From contig NZ_WPIN01000002.1 in assembly GCF_009754945.1 (NCBI RefSeq), positions 310,001-374,000 of the forward strand: a DNA stretch of 64,000 bases, given 5' to 3'. The notes beneath the pieces were generated by a model, which was not told the DNA's origin, made no database searches, and saw only the letters and a list, made by a program, of their open reading frames with translations. Source of the DNA: Spirosoma arboris (GTDB lineage: Bacteria; Bacteroidota; Bacteroidia; Cytophagales; Spirosomataceae). Position numbers and translations under genes: made by a program. This document shows, piece by piece, positions 9,215 to 18,377 of the stretch (position 1 is the stretch's first letter; the number at the start of each line of letters is the position of its first letter).

Positions 9215-9250
9215 AGCAGAACTCATTTCGTGGGTTCTGCTGGATTTTCT
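9215..9250 (+). terminator. Possible attenuator or weak terminator after rpsD
   Basis: AGCAGAAC (9215-9222) and GTTCTGCT (9234-9241) form an 8 bp stem followed by GGATTTTCT. The T-run is short, so partial termination is more likely than full. It could set the ratio of rpoA to upstream ribosomal messages. Confidence 0.45.
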
Positions 9251-9260
9251 ATAAATAAGT

Positions 9261-9341
9261 TACGGTTTAGGTTGATTGGTTTTAGTGCAAAGCTGGTCAT
9301 TCGGCCAGTAAAGTTCTAAAACCGAAGCACTGAAAACCGTA
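9261..9341 (+). repeat. Imperfect inverted repeat between rpsD and rpoA
   Basis: TACGGTTTAGGTTGATTGG at the left pairs with the complement of CCGAAGCACTGAAAACCGTA at the right. A small inner CTGG...CCAG stem lies at the tip. No terminator T-run follows. It resembles the other long intercistronic hairpins of this window in design, not in sequence. Confidence 0.6.
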
Positions 9342-9393
9342 CAAATTTCAGTCTTCACGCCAAGGCAGAGAACTGCTGTAAAATACGAAACGT

Positions 9394-10383
9394 ATGTCAA
9401 TATTAGCGTTCCAAATGCCCGACAAAGTCGTAGTGGAGAAAGCTGACGACTTTCACGGGGTGTTTGAATTCAAACCCCTTGAAAAAGGATACGGTGTAAC
9501 AATCGGCAATGCGCTTCGTCGCATTTTGCTGTCATCGTTGGAAGGATATGCCATCACCAGCGTAAAATTCCCAGGTGTGTTGCACGAGTTTTCTTCTATC
9601 GAGGGCGTTGTTGAAGACGTGACAGAGATCATTCTGAACCTGAAAATGGTTCGTTTCAAGAAGATCAATGACATGGTCGACAACAAGATCACCGTCAACA
9701 TAAAGAAACAATCGGTCCTGAAGGCCGGTGATATATCTAAGTTCTCGCCATCGTTCGAGGTGCTAAATCCAGAACTGGAAATCTGTCACATCGATGATAC
9801 CCGGGATTTAGAGATGGAAATTTTCGTGGAGAAAGGTCGTGGCTATGTTCCGGCTGATGAACCACGGGCAAACGAATTACCGTTTGGTCATATCCCTATC
9901 GATGCTATTTACACGCCAATCAAAAACGTGAAATATAGCGTTGAAAACACGCGGGTTGAGCAGAAAACGGACTATGAGCGTCTGCTTTTAGACATCGAAA
10001 CGGATGGATCTATCCATCCAGAAGAAGCTTTGAAAGGTGCAGCTTATATCCTGATTCAGCACTTCATGCTGTTCTCGGATCAAACCATGACGTTTGAAAC
10101 GGCCAAACCAGAAGAGGAAAATGTAGTAGACGAAGAAGTACTGCACATGCGGAAACTTCTGAAAACGTCGCTGGCTGACCTTGATCTGTCGGTACGTGCC
10201 TACAACTGTCTTAAGTCGGCTGATGTACGGACGCTGGGTGACCTCGTTCGGTTAGAGATTTCGGACATGATGAAGTTCCGTAACTTCGGTAAGAAGTCTT
10301 TGACGGAGCTTGAGCAATTAGTTGCTGAAAAGAACCTGACGTTCGGCATGGACGTCGCTAAGTACAGATTAGACGAAGACTAA
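9394..10383 (+). CDS. rpoA: DNA-directed RNA polymerase subunit alpha
   Basis: 329 residues. The N-terminal dimerisation domain contains [19 protein letters not shown] and [19 protein letters not shown]. The C-terminal domain (about 255-325) contains [20 protein letters not shown] and [16 protein letters not shown], which contact promoter DNA and activators. Length matches E. coli (329). Position before rplQ is canonical. Confidence 0.98.
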   Translation: MSILAFQMPDKVVVEKADDFHGVFEFKPLEKGYGVTIGNALRRILLSSLEGYAITSVKFPGVLHEFSSIEGVVEDVTEIILNLKMVRFKKINDMVDNKITVNIKKQSVLKAGDISKFSPSFEVLNPELEICHIDDTRDLEMEIFVEKGRGYVPADEPRANELPFGHIPIDAIYTPIKNVKYSVENTRVEQKTDYERLLLDIETDGSIHPEEALKGAAYILIQHFMLFSDQTMTFETAKPEEENVVDEEVLHMRKLLKTSLADLDLSVRAYNCLKSADVRTLGDLVRLEISDMMKFRNFGKKSLTELEQLVAEKNLTFGMDVAKYRLDED

Positions 10384-10396
10384 AAAGTTGTTCCAG

Positions 10397-10447
10397 GTTT
10401 CAAGTTCCATGTGAATAACATTGAACGTGGAACTTGACGCTTGAAAC
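10397..10447 (+). repeat. Imperfect inverted repeat between rpoA and rplQ
   Basis: GTTTCAAGTTCCATGT at the left pairs with ACGTGGAACTTGACGCTTG followed by AAAC at the right, with a 4-base bulge. The word TTCAAG/CTTGAA also makes up the hairpin before rplR (3.3 kb), so these two intercistronic elements may be related. Confidence 0.7.
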
Positions 10448-10459
10448 AAACAAGAAATA

Positions 10460-11233
10460 ATGAGACACGGTAAAAAAGATAATCACCTAAGCCGGACGCA
10501 CTCGCACCGCGAAGCGATGTTGCAGAACATGGCCTCGTCGCTCATCCTGCACAAACGCATTGAGACGACAGTAGCGAAGGCGAAAGAACTCCGCAAATTC
10601 GTGGAGCCTATTTTGACCAAGGCTAAAGATGACACCTACCAGAATCGTCGCGTTGTATTCCAATCGCTGCACGACAAGGAGACAATTAAAGAATTGTTCG
10701 GTAATGTAGCCGATAAAATCGCTAGCCGTCCAGGTGGTTACACACGTATCATCAAGCTGGGCAACCGCTTAGGTGATAATGCCGAAACCTGCCTGATCGA
10801 ACTGGTTGATTTCAACGAAACACTTCTGGCTGCTGCTGCTGAAAAAGCTGCTGCAACAACAAAAACACGTCGTAGTCGTCGTGGTAGTGGTTCACGGACT
10901 GCTGAAACAGCTGAAGTTCCTGCTGCAGAAGTAGTAGAAACAACACCTGTTTCAGCGGAAGAAGCACCAGCTACTGGCGACGACCTGACTAAAATTGAAG
11001 GTATCGGTCCAAAAATTGCTGAGTTGCTCAACAACGCTGGTATTACTACCTTTGCACAGTTAGCCGATGCACAGGACGAAGCCGTTCAACAAGTATTAGT
11101 TGATGCAGGCCCTCGGTTCAATGTACATGACGCAACAACCTGGAACGAACAAGCAGCCCTGGCCCGCGATGGCAAATGGGACGAACTGAACGAGTTACAG
11201 GATCGTTTAAAAGGTGGTAAAGAAGAAGCATAA
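10460..11233 (+). CDS. rplQ: 50S ribosomal protein L17 with C-terminal helix-hairpin-helix extension
   Basis: Residues 1-118 are ordinary L17 ([54 protein letters not shown]), which lies near the exit tunnel. A low-complexity Ala/Thr/Arg/Glu linker follows (about 119-172), then a helix-hairpin-helix-like domain ([29 protein letters not shown], ending [20 protein letters not shown]). L17 is usually 115-130 residues, so this 257-residue protein is about double length. Similar tails are known on other Bacteroidota ribosomal proteins such as L21 (recalled, not checked). It is the last gene of the alpha operon. Confidence 0.95.
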   Translation: MRHGKKDNHLSRTHSHREAMLQNMASSLILHKRIETTVAKAKELRKFVEPILTKAKDDTYQNRRVVFQSLHDKETIKELFGNVADKIASRPGGYTRIIKLGNRLGDNAETCLIELVDFNETLLAAAAEKAAATTKTRRSRRGSGSRTAETAEVPAAEVVETTPVSAEEAPATGDDLTKIEGIGPKIAELLNNAGITTFAQLADAQDEAVQQVLVDAGPRFNVHDATTWNEQAALARDGKWDELNELQDRLKGGKEEA

Positions 11234-11265
11234 CGGAGTGACCTACAAAAACGTCATATAGAAAT

Positions 11266-11296
11266 GGGTTAACCGCAACGGTTAGCCCTTTTTTTT
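11266..11296 (+). terminator. Intrinsic terminator of the ribosomal supercluster
   Basis: GGGTTAACC (11266-11274) pairs with GGTTAGCCC (11280-11288) around a five-base loop and is followed by eight T. It ends the alpha operon before carA. Confidence 0.9.
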
Positions 11297-11319
11297 AGTC
11301 TTTCAAGCCAAACGCATAG

Positions 11320-12423
11320 ATGAAACATACGCAGCAACCTGAGGCACTGTTGGTTTTGCAGGATGGAACCGTATATCGGGGACTAGCTCTTGGTAAAATA
11401 GGGACAGCTGGTGGTGAAATTTGCTTCAACACAGGCATGACCGGTTATCAGGAGATTTACACAGATCCCTCCTACTACGGTCAGGTAATTATTAATACAA
11501 CCTCACACATTGGTAATTATGGTGTGCTGAATAATGCAGAACAAGAGTCGAGTAGTGTAAAAATTCGGGCAATGGTCTGCAATTTTTTCTCTAACATTCA
11601 CTCACGTTATACTGCTGACGGCTCATTACAGGATTATTTTGAGAAAGCCGGTATTGTTGGGATTCATGGTGTTGATACACGTCAACTGGTGCGTTACATA
11701 CGTTCGAAAGGCGTTATGAACTGCATCATCTCGTCGGAAATTCTAGACCCAGCTATCCTATTAGCTGAGTTGCAAAAAGTACCTGACATGGCTGGTCTGG
11801 AATTATCGTCAGAAGTATGTACACAGGAAGCCTACGAACAAGGTAACCCTGAATCGAAGTTACGGGTAGCTGTACTAGATTTAGGCGTCAAGAAGAGTAT
11901 TCTCAGCAACTTTAACCAACGCGGTGTATTCTGCAAGGTATTCCCGGCTAAAACGCCTTATAGCGAGCTAGCAGCATGGAAACCGAATGGCTATTTCATT
12001 GCCAATGGCCCTGGCGATCCAGCAGCTATGCCTTACGCAGTTGAGACTGTTAAGCAGGCTTTAGATACAGAAACGCCCTTATTCGGTATATGCTTAGGTC
12101 ATCAGATTTTATCGCTGGCCAGTGGTATTTCAACCTATAAAATGCATAATGGCCACCGGGGTTTGAACCACCCGGTCAAAAATTTGATCACAGGCCATTG
12201 TGAGGTAACTTCGCAGAACCACGGTTTTGCCGTGAAAGCTGATGAAGTTATGGATACAGACAATGTTGAATTGACTCACATCAACCTCAATGATAAGACC
12301 ATTGAGGGTATCCGTCGGAAAGACAAGCCTGCGTTCTCAGTGCAATATCACCCGGAATCATCGCCTGGTCCGCACGATTCACATTATCTGTTCGACCAGT
12401 TTATTGGTATGATGAACGAGTAA
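11320..12423 (+). CDS. carA: Carbamoyl-phosphate synthase small (glutaminase) subunit
   Basis: 367 residues. The N-terminal CarA domain has GEICFNTGMTGYQEIYTDPS and GIHGVDTRQLVRYIR. The C-terminal class I glutaminase has the nucleophile motif LFGICLGHQIL, the CarA block HNGHRGLNHPVKN, and the catalytic YHPES. It hydrolyses glutamine and passes ammonia to CarB for arginine and pyrimidine synthesis. It stands alone here; carB is not in the window. It lies between the rplQ terminator and its own terminator. Confidence 0.97.
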   Translation: MKHTQQPEALLVLQDGTVYRGLALGKIGTAGGEICFNTGMTGYQEIYTDPSYYGQVIINTTSHIGNYGVLNNAEQESSSVKIRAMVCNFFSNIHSRYTADGSLQDYFEKAGIVGIHGVDTRQLVRYIRSKGVMNCIISSEILDPAILLAELQKVPDMAGLELSSEVCTQEAYEQGNPESKLRVAVLDLGVKKSILSNFNQRGVFCKVFPAKTPYSELAAWKPNGYFIANGPGDPAAMPYAVETVKQALDTETPLFGICLGHQILSLASGISTYKMHNGHRGLNHPVKNLITGHCEVTSQNHGFAVKADEVMDTDNVELTHINLNDKTIEGIRRKDKPAFSVQYHPESSPGPHDSHYLFDQFIGMMNE

Positions 12424-12457
12424 ACAAAAAGCCTGAGTCTCCTCAGGCTTTTTGTTT
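12422..12457. terminator. Bidirectional terminator after carA
   Basis: AAACAAAAAGCCTGAG and CTCAGGCTTTTTGTTT flank a TCTC loop as a perfect 16 bp stem, with A- and T-runs on either side. It can end carA on the plus strand and the helicase gene on the minus strand, although the latter stops 63 bases away. Confidence 0.9.
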
Positions 12458-12519
12458 ATGAAGTAATGCAGTGGTTCTGCCTCCGATGGAAACACACGGC
12501 TAAATTCCAGGATTAACTT

Positions 12520-15500
12520 TTACAAATCGTGGGTATCCACCCGCGCTAGTCGCCAAAACTCTCGGCTCCAAACTCGTTGAAATGGCCACTTTCGAACCTG
12601 CAGGGCTATTGGCAAATAGGCGTGAGCTTGTTTGGAGGTCTGTTGATAATACGCTTCGTCATCGGTTAGCACAAGTGATTCATAGGTCTCACCAGACTTA
12701 ACGGTTAAATCAGCAAAAGGAAGCTCAGGTTGCCAGTCTGGGTGCTGGATTGCTAACCTGTCTTTTAACAAAACATTGGATGGTAGTGTCTGCAATGATG
12801 GTAGCACAGGCTGAAAATTTTCCTGAGCTACGGTCAATGCATAAGAAAGGTATGCTTTTAGAAGCTTAGGGCCTTCATTCGCTGAGCCAGCAATTGTTAA
12901 TTGTTCTGGCCATAAACTCGTTACAACATATACTCGTTCACGCGCTCTTGTCACGGCTACATTCAACCTATTCCCCCCCCCACGTGTATTCAGGCTACCA
13001 AACTGCATGGATAAACGCCCACGCTCATCAGGAGCATAACCGATGGAGAAAATGATAATATCGCGCTCATCGCCCTGCACGTTTTCAATGTTTTTGACAA
13101 ATAAATCAGCTGGGAGTTTGTGAGCATCATCACCTGATAATGATCCAGCTTCTGCCCGGCTCTCCAGCATATCCTGAATTAACTGTTGCTGTGGAAAGTT
13201 AAACGTTACAATCCCCACAGAACGGCCGGGCAATTCAGTAACTAATCGATCCAGAAGTTCCAGAACGGCCGCGGCTTCGATAGGATTTGTGTTTTGTTGC
13301 CACATGCCTTTTACATTCAAATAACGAATGGCAGGCTCATGTCGGTTAATCTCTTCAAAATGCGGCAGGAGAGACAGTTTACTTTGATAAAAATGCTCGT
13401 TCGAGAATGTAATCAGGTCGAGTGAGCGGCTACGATAATGTTCTGTTAACGATACCTGTGGCAATTGTTGAGCCGCTAATTCGAGTAGCGATTCAACCTC
13501 AAGGGATGCGGCTATTTCCTCGTCCGTATCTGATTCGTCTAAACGGGTTCGATAGAGATCACTGGGCCGGAGTTGCTGGTTATCTCCTGTGACAATGACC
13601 TGTTTGCCTCTCACGATTGCAGGAACCCCATTTTCAGCGAAGCACTGCGAGGCTTCATCAAAAATAACCAGATCGAACAGACCTTCCGTCAACGGAAACA
13701 TAGCCGAAACGGATTCAGGCGACGCCAGCCAGCAGGGTACTACTTTAAATACTTCATCGGCGAACGACTCCATCAACTTCCGAACCGGCCATACGTTACG
13801 CTTTTTAGTCGTCTGATGCAACAAATCACGATATGTAACTACATTGTTCAGACGATTAAGTAATAAGTTCCGGTAAGTCTGTTCCCGAAGTTTAACAAGC
13901 AAAATATCGCGGCTTAGCGTCTGTTTCCGCAACACACTCTCCTGCAAGGTCTGCTCCCACTGACTCATTTTAAGTGATGACACACTCCGAAGTTCAGGGT
14001 ATTGGTTTTCGATATGATCGAGCCAGACACGACGAAGACTCGTCTGAAAATCACTGACCCAACGAGCTGGTTCTAGCTGCTTCAATCGACTTACAACAGT
14101 CTGTTCACTCTCCGAAAAACAGTCTTTTAATCGATCAGATTCTACCATCAGATCGAAATCATTGCGGAGAGTTTTTCGGAGATTGCTGGCATATACGTTG
14201 TCTTCCCAAATCTGATTGATTTGATTGAGTGTTAAATAGACCTCTGCATTAACTCTCTGTTGCTCTACAATTGCCGCAAGACTCAATAATGTCTTTACGG
14301 TATCAATAAACCGTTCATGAGCCTGCCAACATGCTTCGGGAAGCTGTTGTAACGGTTGGATAGCTTTTATACGCTCAGTTATATGCTGTGCCCGACGCAA
14401 AATTCGCAGACTATTCGGCAATTCGGTTAGTAGCAGTCCTGTCAACAATGTATTCGCTTCATATCGGGTAGCTTCTAACCGGATACGCTTATCAACTTTT
14501 GTGGCCAACGTCTGCAAATCGACCTCTGCCAGCGTTAGTAAGTTGGTCGTAATAACGGTCTGAAGCTGCCCTTTTCCGGAATTAGTCAACTGCCACCAGT
14601 TCCAGCTTACCCACGATGAACGGGCCGTAAGCGCATCGGCCAACAAGGTTCGAAACGAGCGTAACTCAGTTGTTGGTAGCGACATCTCCGGGCCGGGTGC
14701 CTCAAGTGATTCGTCCCAGGCATGGGCTATTTGCTCAAATTTCGTTTCGTCAGTCGTAAAAGCCGGATGATAGGGTGTCTGCCGCAACTGATTAACAACT
14801 GCCCAAAGCTCTGAAGCATCTGGCGCATCCAGCAGGCTTAACAGTGCAGTCAGTTCCCAATCATGAGCCTGCCATTCTAGAAGTTGTGGTAATAAAAGAG
14901 GCCGACCTAATAAGTCCGTCGTTTGTTCATTCGTCTTATCTCGAAGCGCTGCCCATTGCCCAATGGTTTGATCGGCCTTTCCTAAATCAGCATTAGCAAA
15001 GGAAGCGAAACTTACACGCTCAGCCCAAAGGTGATTAGTTCCTAACCGTTGCTGGTAGGCTGCATAATCGGTAAGCCGCCGAACAAAGTTATCCACATTC
15101 GATAAGTGGAATTGTGGATAAATATCATTTAATGCAATAGCAGGAGTAATGGGGTCACAGGTAAGGTATAATTCTTTAGCCGATACACCACTCTCACTCG
15201 TATCAAAAAGAGCCCGTTTGAAGGCGTTTAGTTCGGCAATCGTCTCATCGATCCGACGACTTTCACTATCGAAATCACGTTCGAGTAATACGGCGTTTAG
15301 GCTATTATTTTGCCGACGATAGGCTTCAACCTGGTTAATCTGATTGGCAATCTGTGTGTACAACGCACGGCGATCATCCTGAAAATCGTGAATCAAGGCC
15401 AAAAATGGAGCCATGCCAACCTGGCGAAGGCGTTCCTGCACAACATCGAGCGCAGCCCGTTTCTGACACACCAGCAATACACGCTTACCAGACGCTGCCG

Positions 15501-16584
15501 CATCGGCCATCAGATTCGCAATAAGTTGCGACTTACCCGTACCAGGCGGCCCTTGTACTACCAACGACTGACCAGCTTTAATCGCCCGTACAGCATCTTC
15601 CTGCGACGCATCCATTGGCAAAGGCGTATGAATGGACTTTTCCGGGAGGAAAGAGGCAGGGGACAGGGAGCTAGGAGCAGGGAACAGAAATGAGGGGACA
15701 AGGACTTCTGAATCAGATGCATCTTGTTCATCTGAGAACTCCTCATCCCCTGCTTTCTCGCCCATTGCTCCTTGTTCCTCGCTCCGTGCAAGGAGCGCAT
15801 CATAATCAGGTACCAGGAATGAGCCTGCCTGTGGAAAAATACCAAGAACAGCTTCTGGATATAGTTTTAACTCACCAGTGCGTTCGAGTTGAGCAAGGTC
15901 TTTAGCTGTCTGTTTGTTAAAAAACTGAAGCTTGTCAGTAAATAAATCGGTATTAAAATTGATTTCGAGCGGGGTGGTTTTGAGCCATTCGTACAGTTGG
16001 GTGCGAAAAACAGTGGGATCTCGATCAAGATCATCCATCGTTTTTTCAACAATTTCATCAGGCAGTTTAACCTGATTGAACTGCCCATAGGCCAGCGCCA
16101 GGGTTGGATTCAAAAAGGCCAGATCATCGCCCCGACGCGTGAGTTTCCAGAATTTCCCTTGTTGTTCAATCTGTACTGGAAAAAACAGCAACGGTCCATG
16201 AACAACTGTTTCGTCCAAGAATTTCCCCTTTACAAAAGGCCAGCCAACATACAAATCCTCGGTTCCCCGTTCTTCCTCAATAAAACGCGCAGTACGGTCA
16301 ATTCGCCGAAGTTTTCTACTGACTTCATTGCTTCGTTCCTGACGTGGATCCAGTACTTCACATATAGCAACTGACGATTTTCGCCCGATCAGATCAGTGA
16401 TAATTGCGAATGAAGGCTTATTCAACAGAAAATCGGTTTCCTGTAAGTCTAAAAACTGCCCAGCAGGCAAACTCGTCAATAACAGCGAACGGTTACGACT
16501 ACTAAGATTTGTTAAGCGTCGGCGAAAGGCTTTAAGTACAGTCTGAGTCTGAACAGGGATTTTCACAAGATTTATAGGATTCAC
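12520..16584 (-). CDS. SF1 (DNA2/UPF1-like) helicase with DUF4011-like N-terminus
   Basis: A 1354-residue ATPase. The N-terminal region (LTNLSSRNRSLLLTSLPAGQ, GPLLFFPVQI) resembles the DUF4011 lead of large bacterial SF1 helicases. Helicase motifs: Walker A VQGPPGTGKSQL (about 346), Walker B VIFDEASQC (about 975), VTGDNQQLRPSD, LTEHYRSR, QGDERDIIIFSIGY and NVAVTRARERVYVV (about 1210). The roughly 600 residues between Walker A and B are mostly helical. Residues about 265-315 are a low-complexity insert made from a purine-rich DNA repeat. The role is unknown; related proteins occur in DNA repair and in defence loci. No co-transcribed partner is visible, because the next minus-strand gene upstream is 2 kb away. 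Confidence 0.9.
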   Translation of the reverse strand: MNPINLVKIPVQTQTVLKAFRRRLTNLSSRNRSLLLTSLPAGQFLDLQETDFLLNKPSFAIITDLIGRKSSVAICEVLDPRQERSNEVSRKLRRIDRTARFIEEERGTEDLYVGWPFVKGKFLDETVVHGPLLFFPVQIEQQGKFWKLTRRGDDLAFLNPTLALAYGQFNQVKLPDEIVEKTMDDLDRDPTVFRTQLYEWLKTTPLEINFNTDLFTDKLQFFNKQTAKDLAQLERTGELKLYPEAVLGIFPQAGSFLVPDYDALLARSEEQGAMGEKAGDEEFSDEQDASDSEVLVPSFLFPAPSSLSPASFLPEKSIHTPLPMDASQEDAVRAIKAGQSLVVQGPPGTGKSQLIANLMADAAASGKRVLLVCQKRAALDVVQERLRQVGMAPFLALIHDFQDDRRALYTQIANQINQVEAYRRQNNSLNAVLLERDFDSESRRIDETIAELNAFKRALFDTSESGVSAKELYLTCDPITPAIALNDIYPQFHLSNVDNFVRRLTDYAAYQQRLGTNHLWAERVSFASFANADLGKADQTIGQWAALRDKTNEQTTDLLGRPLLLPQLLEWQAHDWELTALLSLLDAPDASELWAVVNQLRQTPYHPAFTTDETKFEQIAHAWDESLEAPGPEMSLPTTELRSFRTLLADALTARSSWVSWNWWQLTNSGKGQLQTVITTNLLTLAEVDLQTLATKVDKRIRLEATRYEANTLLTGLLLTELPNSLRILRRAQHITERIKAIQPLQQLPEACWQAHERFIDTVKTLLSLAAIVEQQRVNAEVYLTLNQINQIWEDNVYASNLRKTLRNDFDLMVESDRLKDCFSESEQTVVSRLKQLEPARWVSDFQTSLRRVWLDHIENQYPELRSVSSLKMSQWEQTLQESVLRKQTLSRDILLVKLREQTYRNLLLNRLNNVVTYRDLLHQTTKKRNVWPVRKLMESFADEVFKVVPCWLASPESVSAMFPLTEGLFDLVIFDEASQCFAENGVPAIVRGKQVIVTGDNQQLRPSDLYRTRLDESDTDEEIAASLEVESLLELAAQQLPQVSLTEHYRSRSLDLITFSNEHFYQSKLSLLPHFEEINRHEPAIRYLNVKGMWQQNTNPIEAAAVLELLDRLVTELPGRSVGIVTFNFPQQQLIQDMLESRAEAGSLSGDDAHKLPADLFVKNIENVQGDERDIIIFSIGYAPDERGRLSMQFGSLNTRGGGNRLNVAVTRARERVYVVTSLWPEQLTIAGSANEGPKLLKAYLSYALTVAQENFQPVLPSLQTLPSNVLLKDRLAIQHPDWQPELPFADLTVKSGETYESLVLTDDEAYYQQTSKQAHAYLPIALQVRKWPFQRVWSREFWRLARVDTHDL
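15644..15786. repeat. Purine-rich imperfect palindrome lying in frame inside the helicase gene
   Basis: The plus strand reads GAGGAAAGAGGCAGGGGACA, then GGAGCAGGGAACAG, and on the far side CTCCTCATCCCCTGCTTTCT and GCTCCTTGTTCCTCGCTCC. The two arms are imperfect complements, so the segment can fold back. Base composition differs sharply from the flanking gene. It codes for an Ser/Pro/Glu/Asp-rich linker without breaking the frame. Confidence 0.65.
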
Positions 16585-16660
16585 AGAAGTATAACGTTTG
16601 ACAAGGTAAAAAATCCTGCGAATCTTTTAAATCATGCAAATGGTCGCAGATTGTCAGTTT

Positions 16661-16779
16661 GCGAGCTCTTATGGGCTAGATGAAACATTGGCACTGTTGG
16701 TGTCAACATTTTTATGTGTCCCAAATACACTTTCAGAGTCTTAATAATACCGACGTGAATCTAACCCATAAGATCACTC
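16661..16779. repeat. Palindromic element, copy 1 of an inverted pair
   Basis: Outer arms: GCGAGCTCTTATGGGCTAGA at the left and ATCTAACCCATAAGATCACT at the right, imperfect complements. Inside the left half is a second hairpin (AACATTGGCACT/GGTGTCAACATT). About 60 bases of its left half, including a few bases just upstream, match the reverse complement of the right half of copy 2 near 18.43-18.50 kb with about nine mismatches. Confidence 0.75.
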
Positions 16780-16797
16780 TCATCATAAAGTAAGTAT

Positions 16798-16832
16798 TAG
16801 CCCTATCCGAGTAAGGATGGGGCTATTTTTTG
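16798..16832 (+). terminator. Intrinsic terminator in the small-peptide tract (1)
   Basis: TAGCCCTATCC (16798-16808) pairs with GGATGGGGCTA (16815-16825), followed by TTTTTTG. No large gene lies upstream on the plus strand, so a short RNA or peptide transcript may end here. The only ORF there is a doubtful 36-codon frame at 16634-16744. The 360 bases from here to 17195 hold nothing recognisable. Confidence 0.75.
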
Positions 16833-17195
16833 TCAAAAAATCGATGTTACAAGATCAACCTTTCTATCAATACTATGCCAAGATTGTTGGGGTTATCTTG
16901 GCAAATATGCAGCTCTTAAAGTCATTACAACGACCAGCTAGAGGATTTGTTAATCAGTTTGGTAACTGCTGATAGATCTGAGATTGAAAATTAGAGAGCG
17001 TCTAACAGCCCGAGAATTACAATATTCCCTTAGTTACTAAGTTTAAAAAAGTAGCCCATTGAAATAGTATTTTATTTATAGTAAAAAACTTAAAGTATAT
17101 CATTACCAATTAAATGATACAATCAACTAATTATCAGGCCATTAGCTAATATTTATATCTATTTTTCTTCATATTCCTTTAGTTTCACGAATATT

Positions 17196-17300
17196 ATGAA
17201 ACTAAAGGATTTGCCTGACCTTAGCCCATGGGTGCTCTTAATAGCTATCCTAATTACGGCATTCTGGCTGGGGTTCATTTGGCTTTCCACGTCTAGCTGA
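17196..17300 (+). CDS. Predicted small single-pass membrane peptide (34 aa)
   Basis: ATG at 17196 opens MKLKDLPDLSPWVLLIAILI and ends FWLGFIWLSTSS before TGA. A charged 8-residue head is followed by one hydrophobic segment of about 20 residues. An intrinsic terminator starts 28 bases after the stop, so the gene has the layout of a small transcription unit. No homologue is recognised. Small hydrophobic peptides of this type include type I toxins and membrane-protein regulators, but nothing here decides between them. Confidence 0.5.
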   Translation: MKLKDLPDLSPWVLLIAILITAFWLGFIWLSTSS

Positions 17301-17327
17301 TCCTTTGTTCATACCTTCCTTTTTTTG

Positions 17328-17360
17328 TCCCTGTCAGCGATTGCTGACAGGGATTTTTTT
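17328..17360 (+). terminator. Intrinsic terminator in the small-peptide tract (2)
   Basis: TCCCTGTCAGC (17328-17338) and GCTGACAGGGA (17343-17353) make a perfect 11 bp stem with a GATT loop, followed by seven T. It ends the transcript of the 34-residue peptide. Confidence 0.92.
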
Positions 17361-17520
17361 GCCAAATATGCCTAATACTGATTGTAAGTAGCTCGAGTCA
17401 ACGCTTATTATAAGAATTGACTCGCAATTTATTAGCATTAAAATACCGTTATAATTACCTAAGTATAAATACAAGATATATACCTAAGGTTTTAACTTGC
17501 GCCCAAACCTTCCTATACTA

Positions 17521-17763
17521 ATGAACCTACTCATTCCTCTCGCATTCCGCGTAGTTGGTGGATTGGCTGCTGCGCTAGTTGGTATTATTTACTTTTTCCG
17601 AAAAGTTGCCTTTAAAAAGCGATGCCCTTACTGTGGGGATTTCCACGGAGACCGAGTCAAGCGTCCAAAATTACTAAAGGCAACTCTTGGCTTCCTGCCA
17701 ATAAAAGCTTATCACTGCCAAGCTTGCCACCATTCTTATTATTTGATGAGTTATAACCTATAA
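17521..17763 (+). CDS. Small membrane-anchored zinc-ribbon protein (80 aa)
   Basis: From the ATG at 17521: one membrane segment (RVVGGLAAALVGIIYFF, about 10-26), a basic stretch, then RCPYCGDFHGD and YHCQACHHSYY. The two CXXC pairs are 29 residues apart and form a zinc-ribbon-like pattern facing the cytoplasm if the positive-inside rule holds. The frame stays open back to a TTG at 17497, but the ATG gives a cleaner N-terminus. No family is recognised. A 44-residue hydrophobic ORF follows after 24 bases and probably shares its transcript. Confidence 0.7.
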   Translation: MNLLIPLAFRVVGGLAAALVGIIYFFRKVAFKKRCPYCGDFHGDRVKRPKLLKATLGFLPIKAYHCQACHHSYYLMSYNL

Positions 17764-17787
17764 TGGAGTCTAGCCTTTGCACGCGCC

Positions 17788-17922
17788 ATGGACTACAAAA
17801 GGATTGCTTTACTACAGCTGTTCTTACGACTCGTATTACTGGCGATGTTCAATAGTGCTCTCTTGGCAGTCTTATTAGCTGCCAGGATAATGCTTGCCTT
17901 CTATTATTTTTTGTTTGGCTAA
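17788..17922 (+). CDS. Predicted small hydrophobic peptide (44 aa)
   Basis: ATG at 17788 gives MDYKRIALLQLFLRLVLLAM, then FNSALLAVLLAARIMLAFYY and FLFG before TAA. Nearly the whole peptide is hydrophobic with three arginines, enough for one or two membrane segments. It lies 24 bases after the zinc-ribbon gene and 30 bases before a terminator, consistent with a two-gene unit. No homologue is recognised. Confidence 0.45.
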   Translation: MDYKRIALLQLFLRLVLLAMFNSALLAVLLAARIMLAFYYFLFG

Positions 17923-17952
17923 TCTACAATCTTCTTTTATCGAGTTATCTCG

Positions 17953-17990
17953 AATCCCGATTGGCAGTTGCTAATCGGGATTTTCATTTT
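17953..17990 (+). terminator. Intrinsic terminator in the small-peptide tract (3)
   Basis: AATCCCGATT (17953-17962) and AATCGGGATT (17973-17982) form a perfect 10 bp stem around GGCAGTTGCT, followed by TTCATTTT. The remaining tract to 18.38 kb is AT-rich and shows no supported gene. Confidence 0.85.
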
Positions 17991-18377
17991 GCTTCCGATA
18001 CTTTGGAGGCAGCAAACTAAACGCCGAAGGCTCTGCTAGGTTCTCTTTGAGTTTGCTGAAACAAGTATGGGTAGGCCATTTGCGTCAAGCACAGATTTGC
18101 CTCAAACTTCTACTAGTAAGCAGTATAGATGACAATGGTAGTGCAGGCTAAATTTATTATGGCCGAGCTAAACCATGCAAGTACATGGAGTTTTGCCATT
18201 CAATAAATAAGTTACCAAAATTTACTATAAATATATAAATTGTTTTCAAATTTATCTAACTGACGAATTCAAACTAAAAAAACATATCAACGGAGAGCTG
18301 ATCTTTTAGCATCAGTTTTTTTGCAAAAAAAAATCTCATCCTAATTCAAACAGAGTTAGGTATTTCTATTCGTGAGG

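Noticed and set aside
16634..16744. 36-codon ORF starting MQMVADCQFASS
   Set aside because: It lies across palindromic element 1; the matching frame in element 2 is broken by a stop, so it is probably chance.
18129..18206. 25-codon ORF in the small-peptide tract
   Set aside because: Too short, not hydrophobic, and no terminator or partner nearby.
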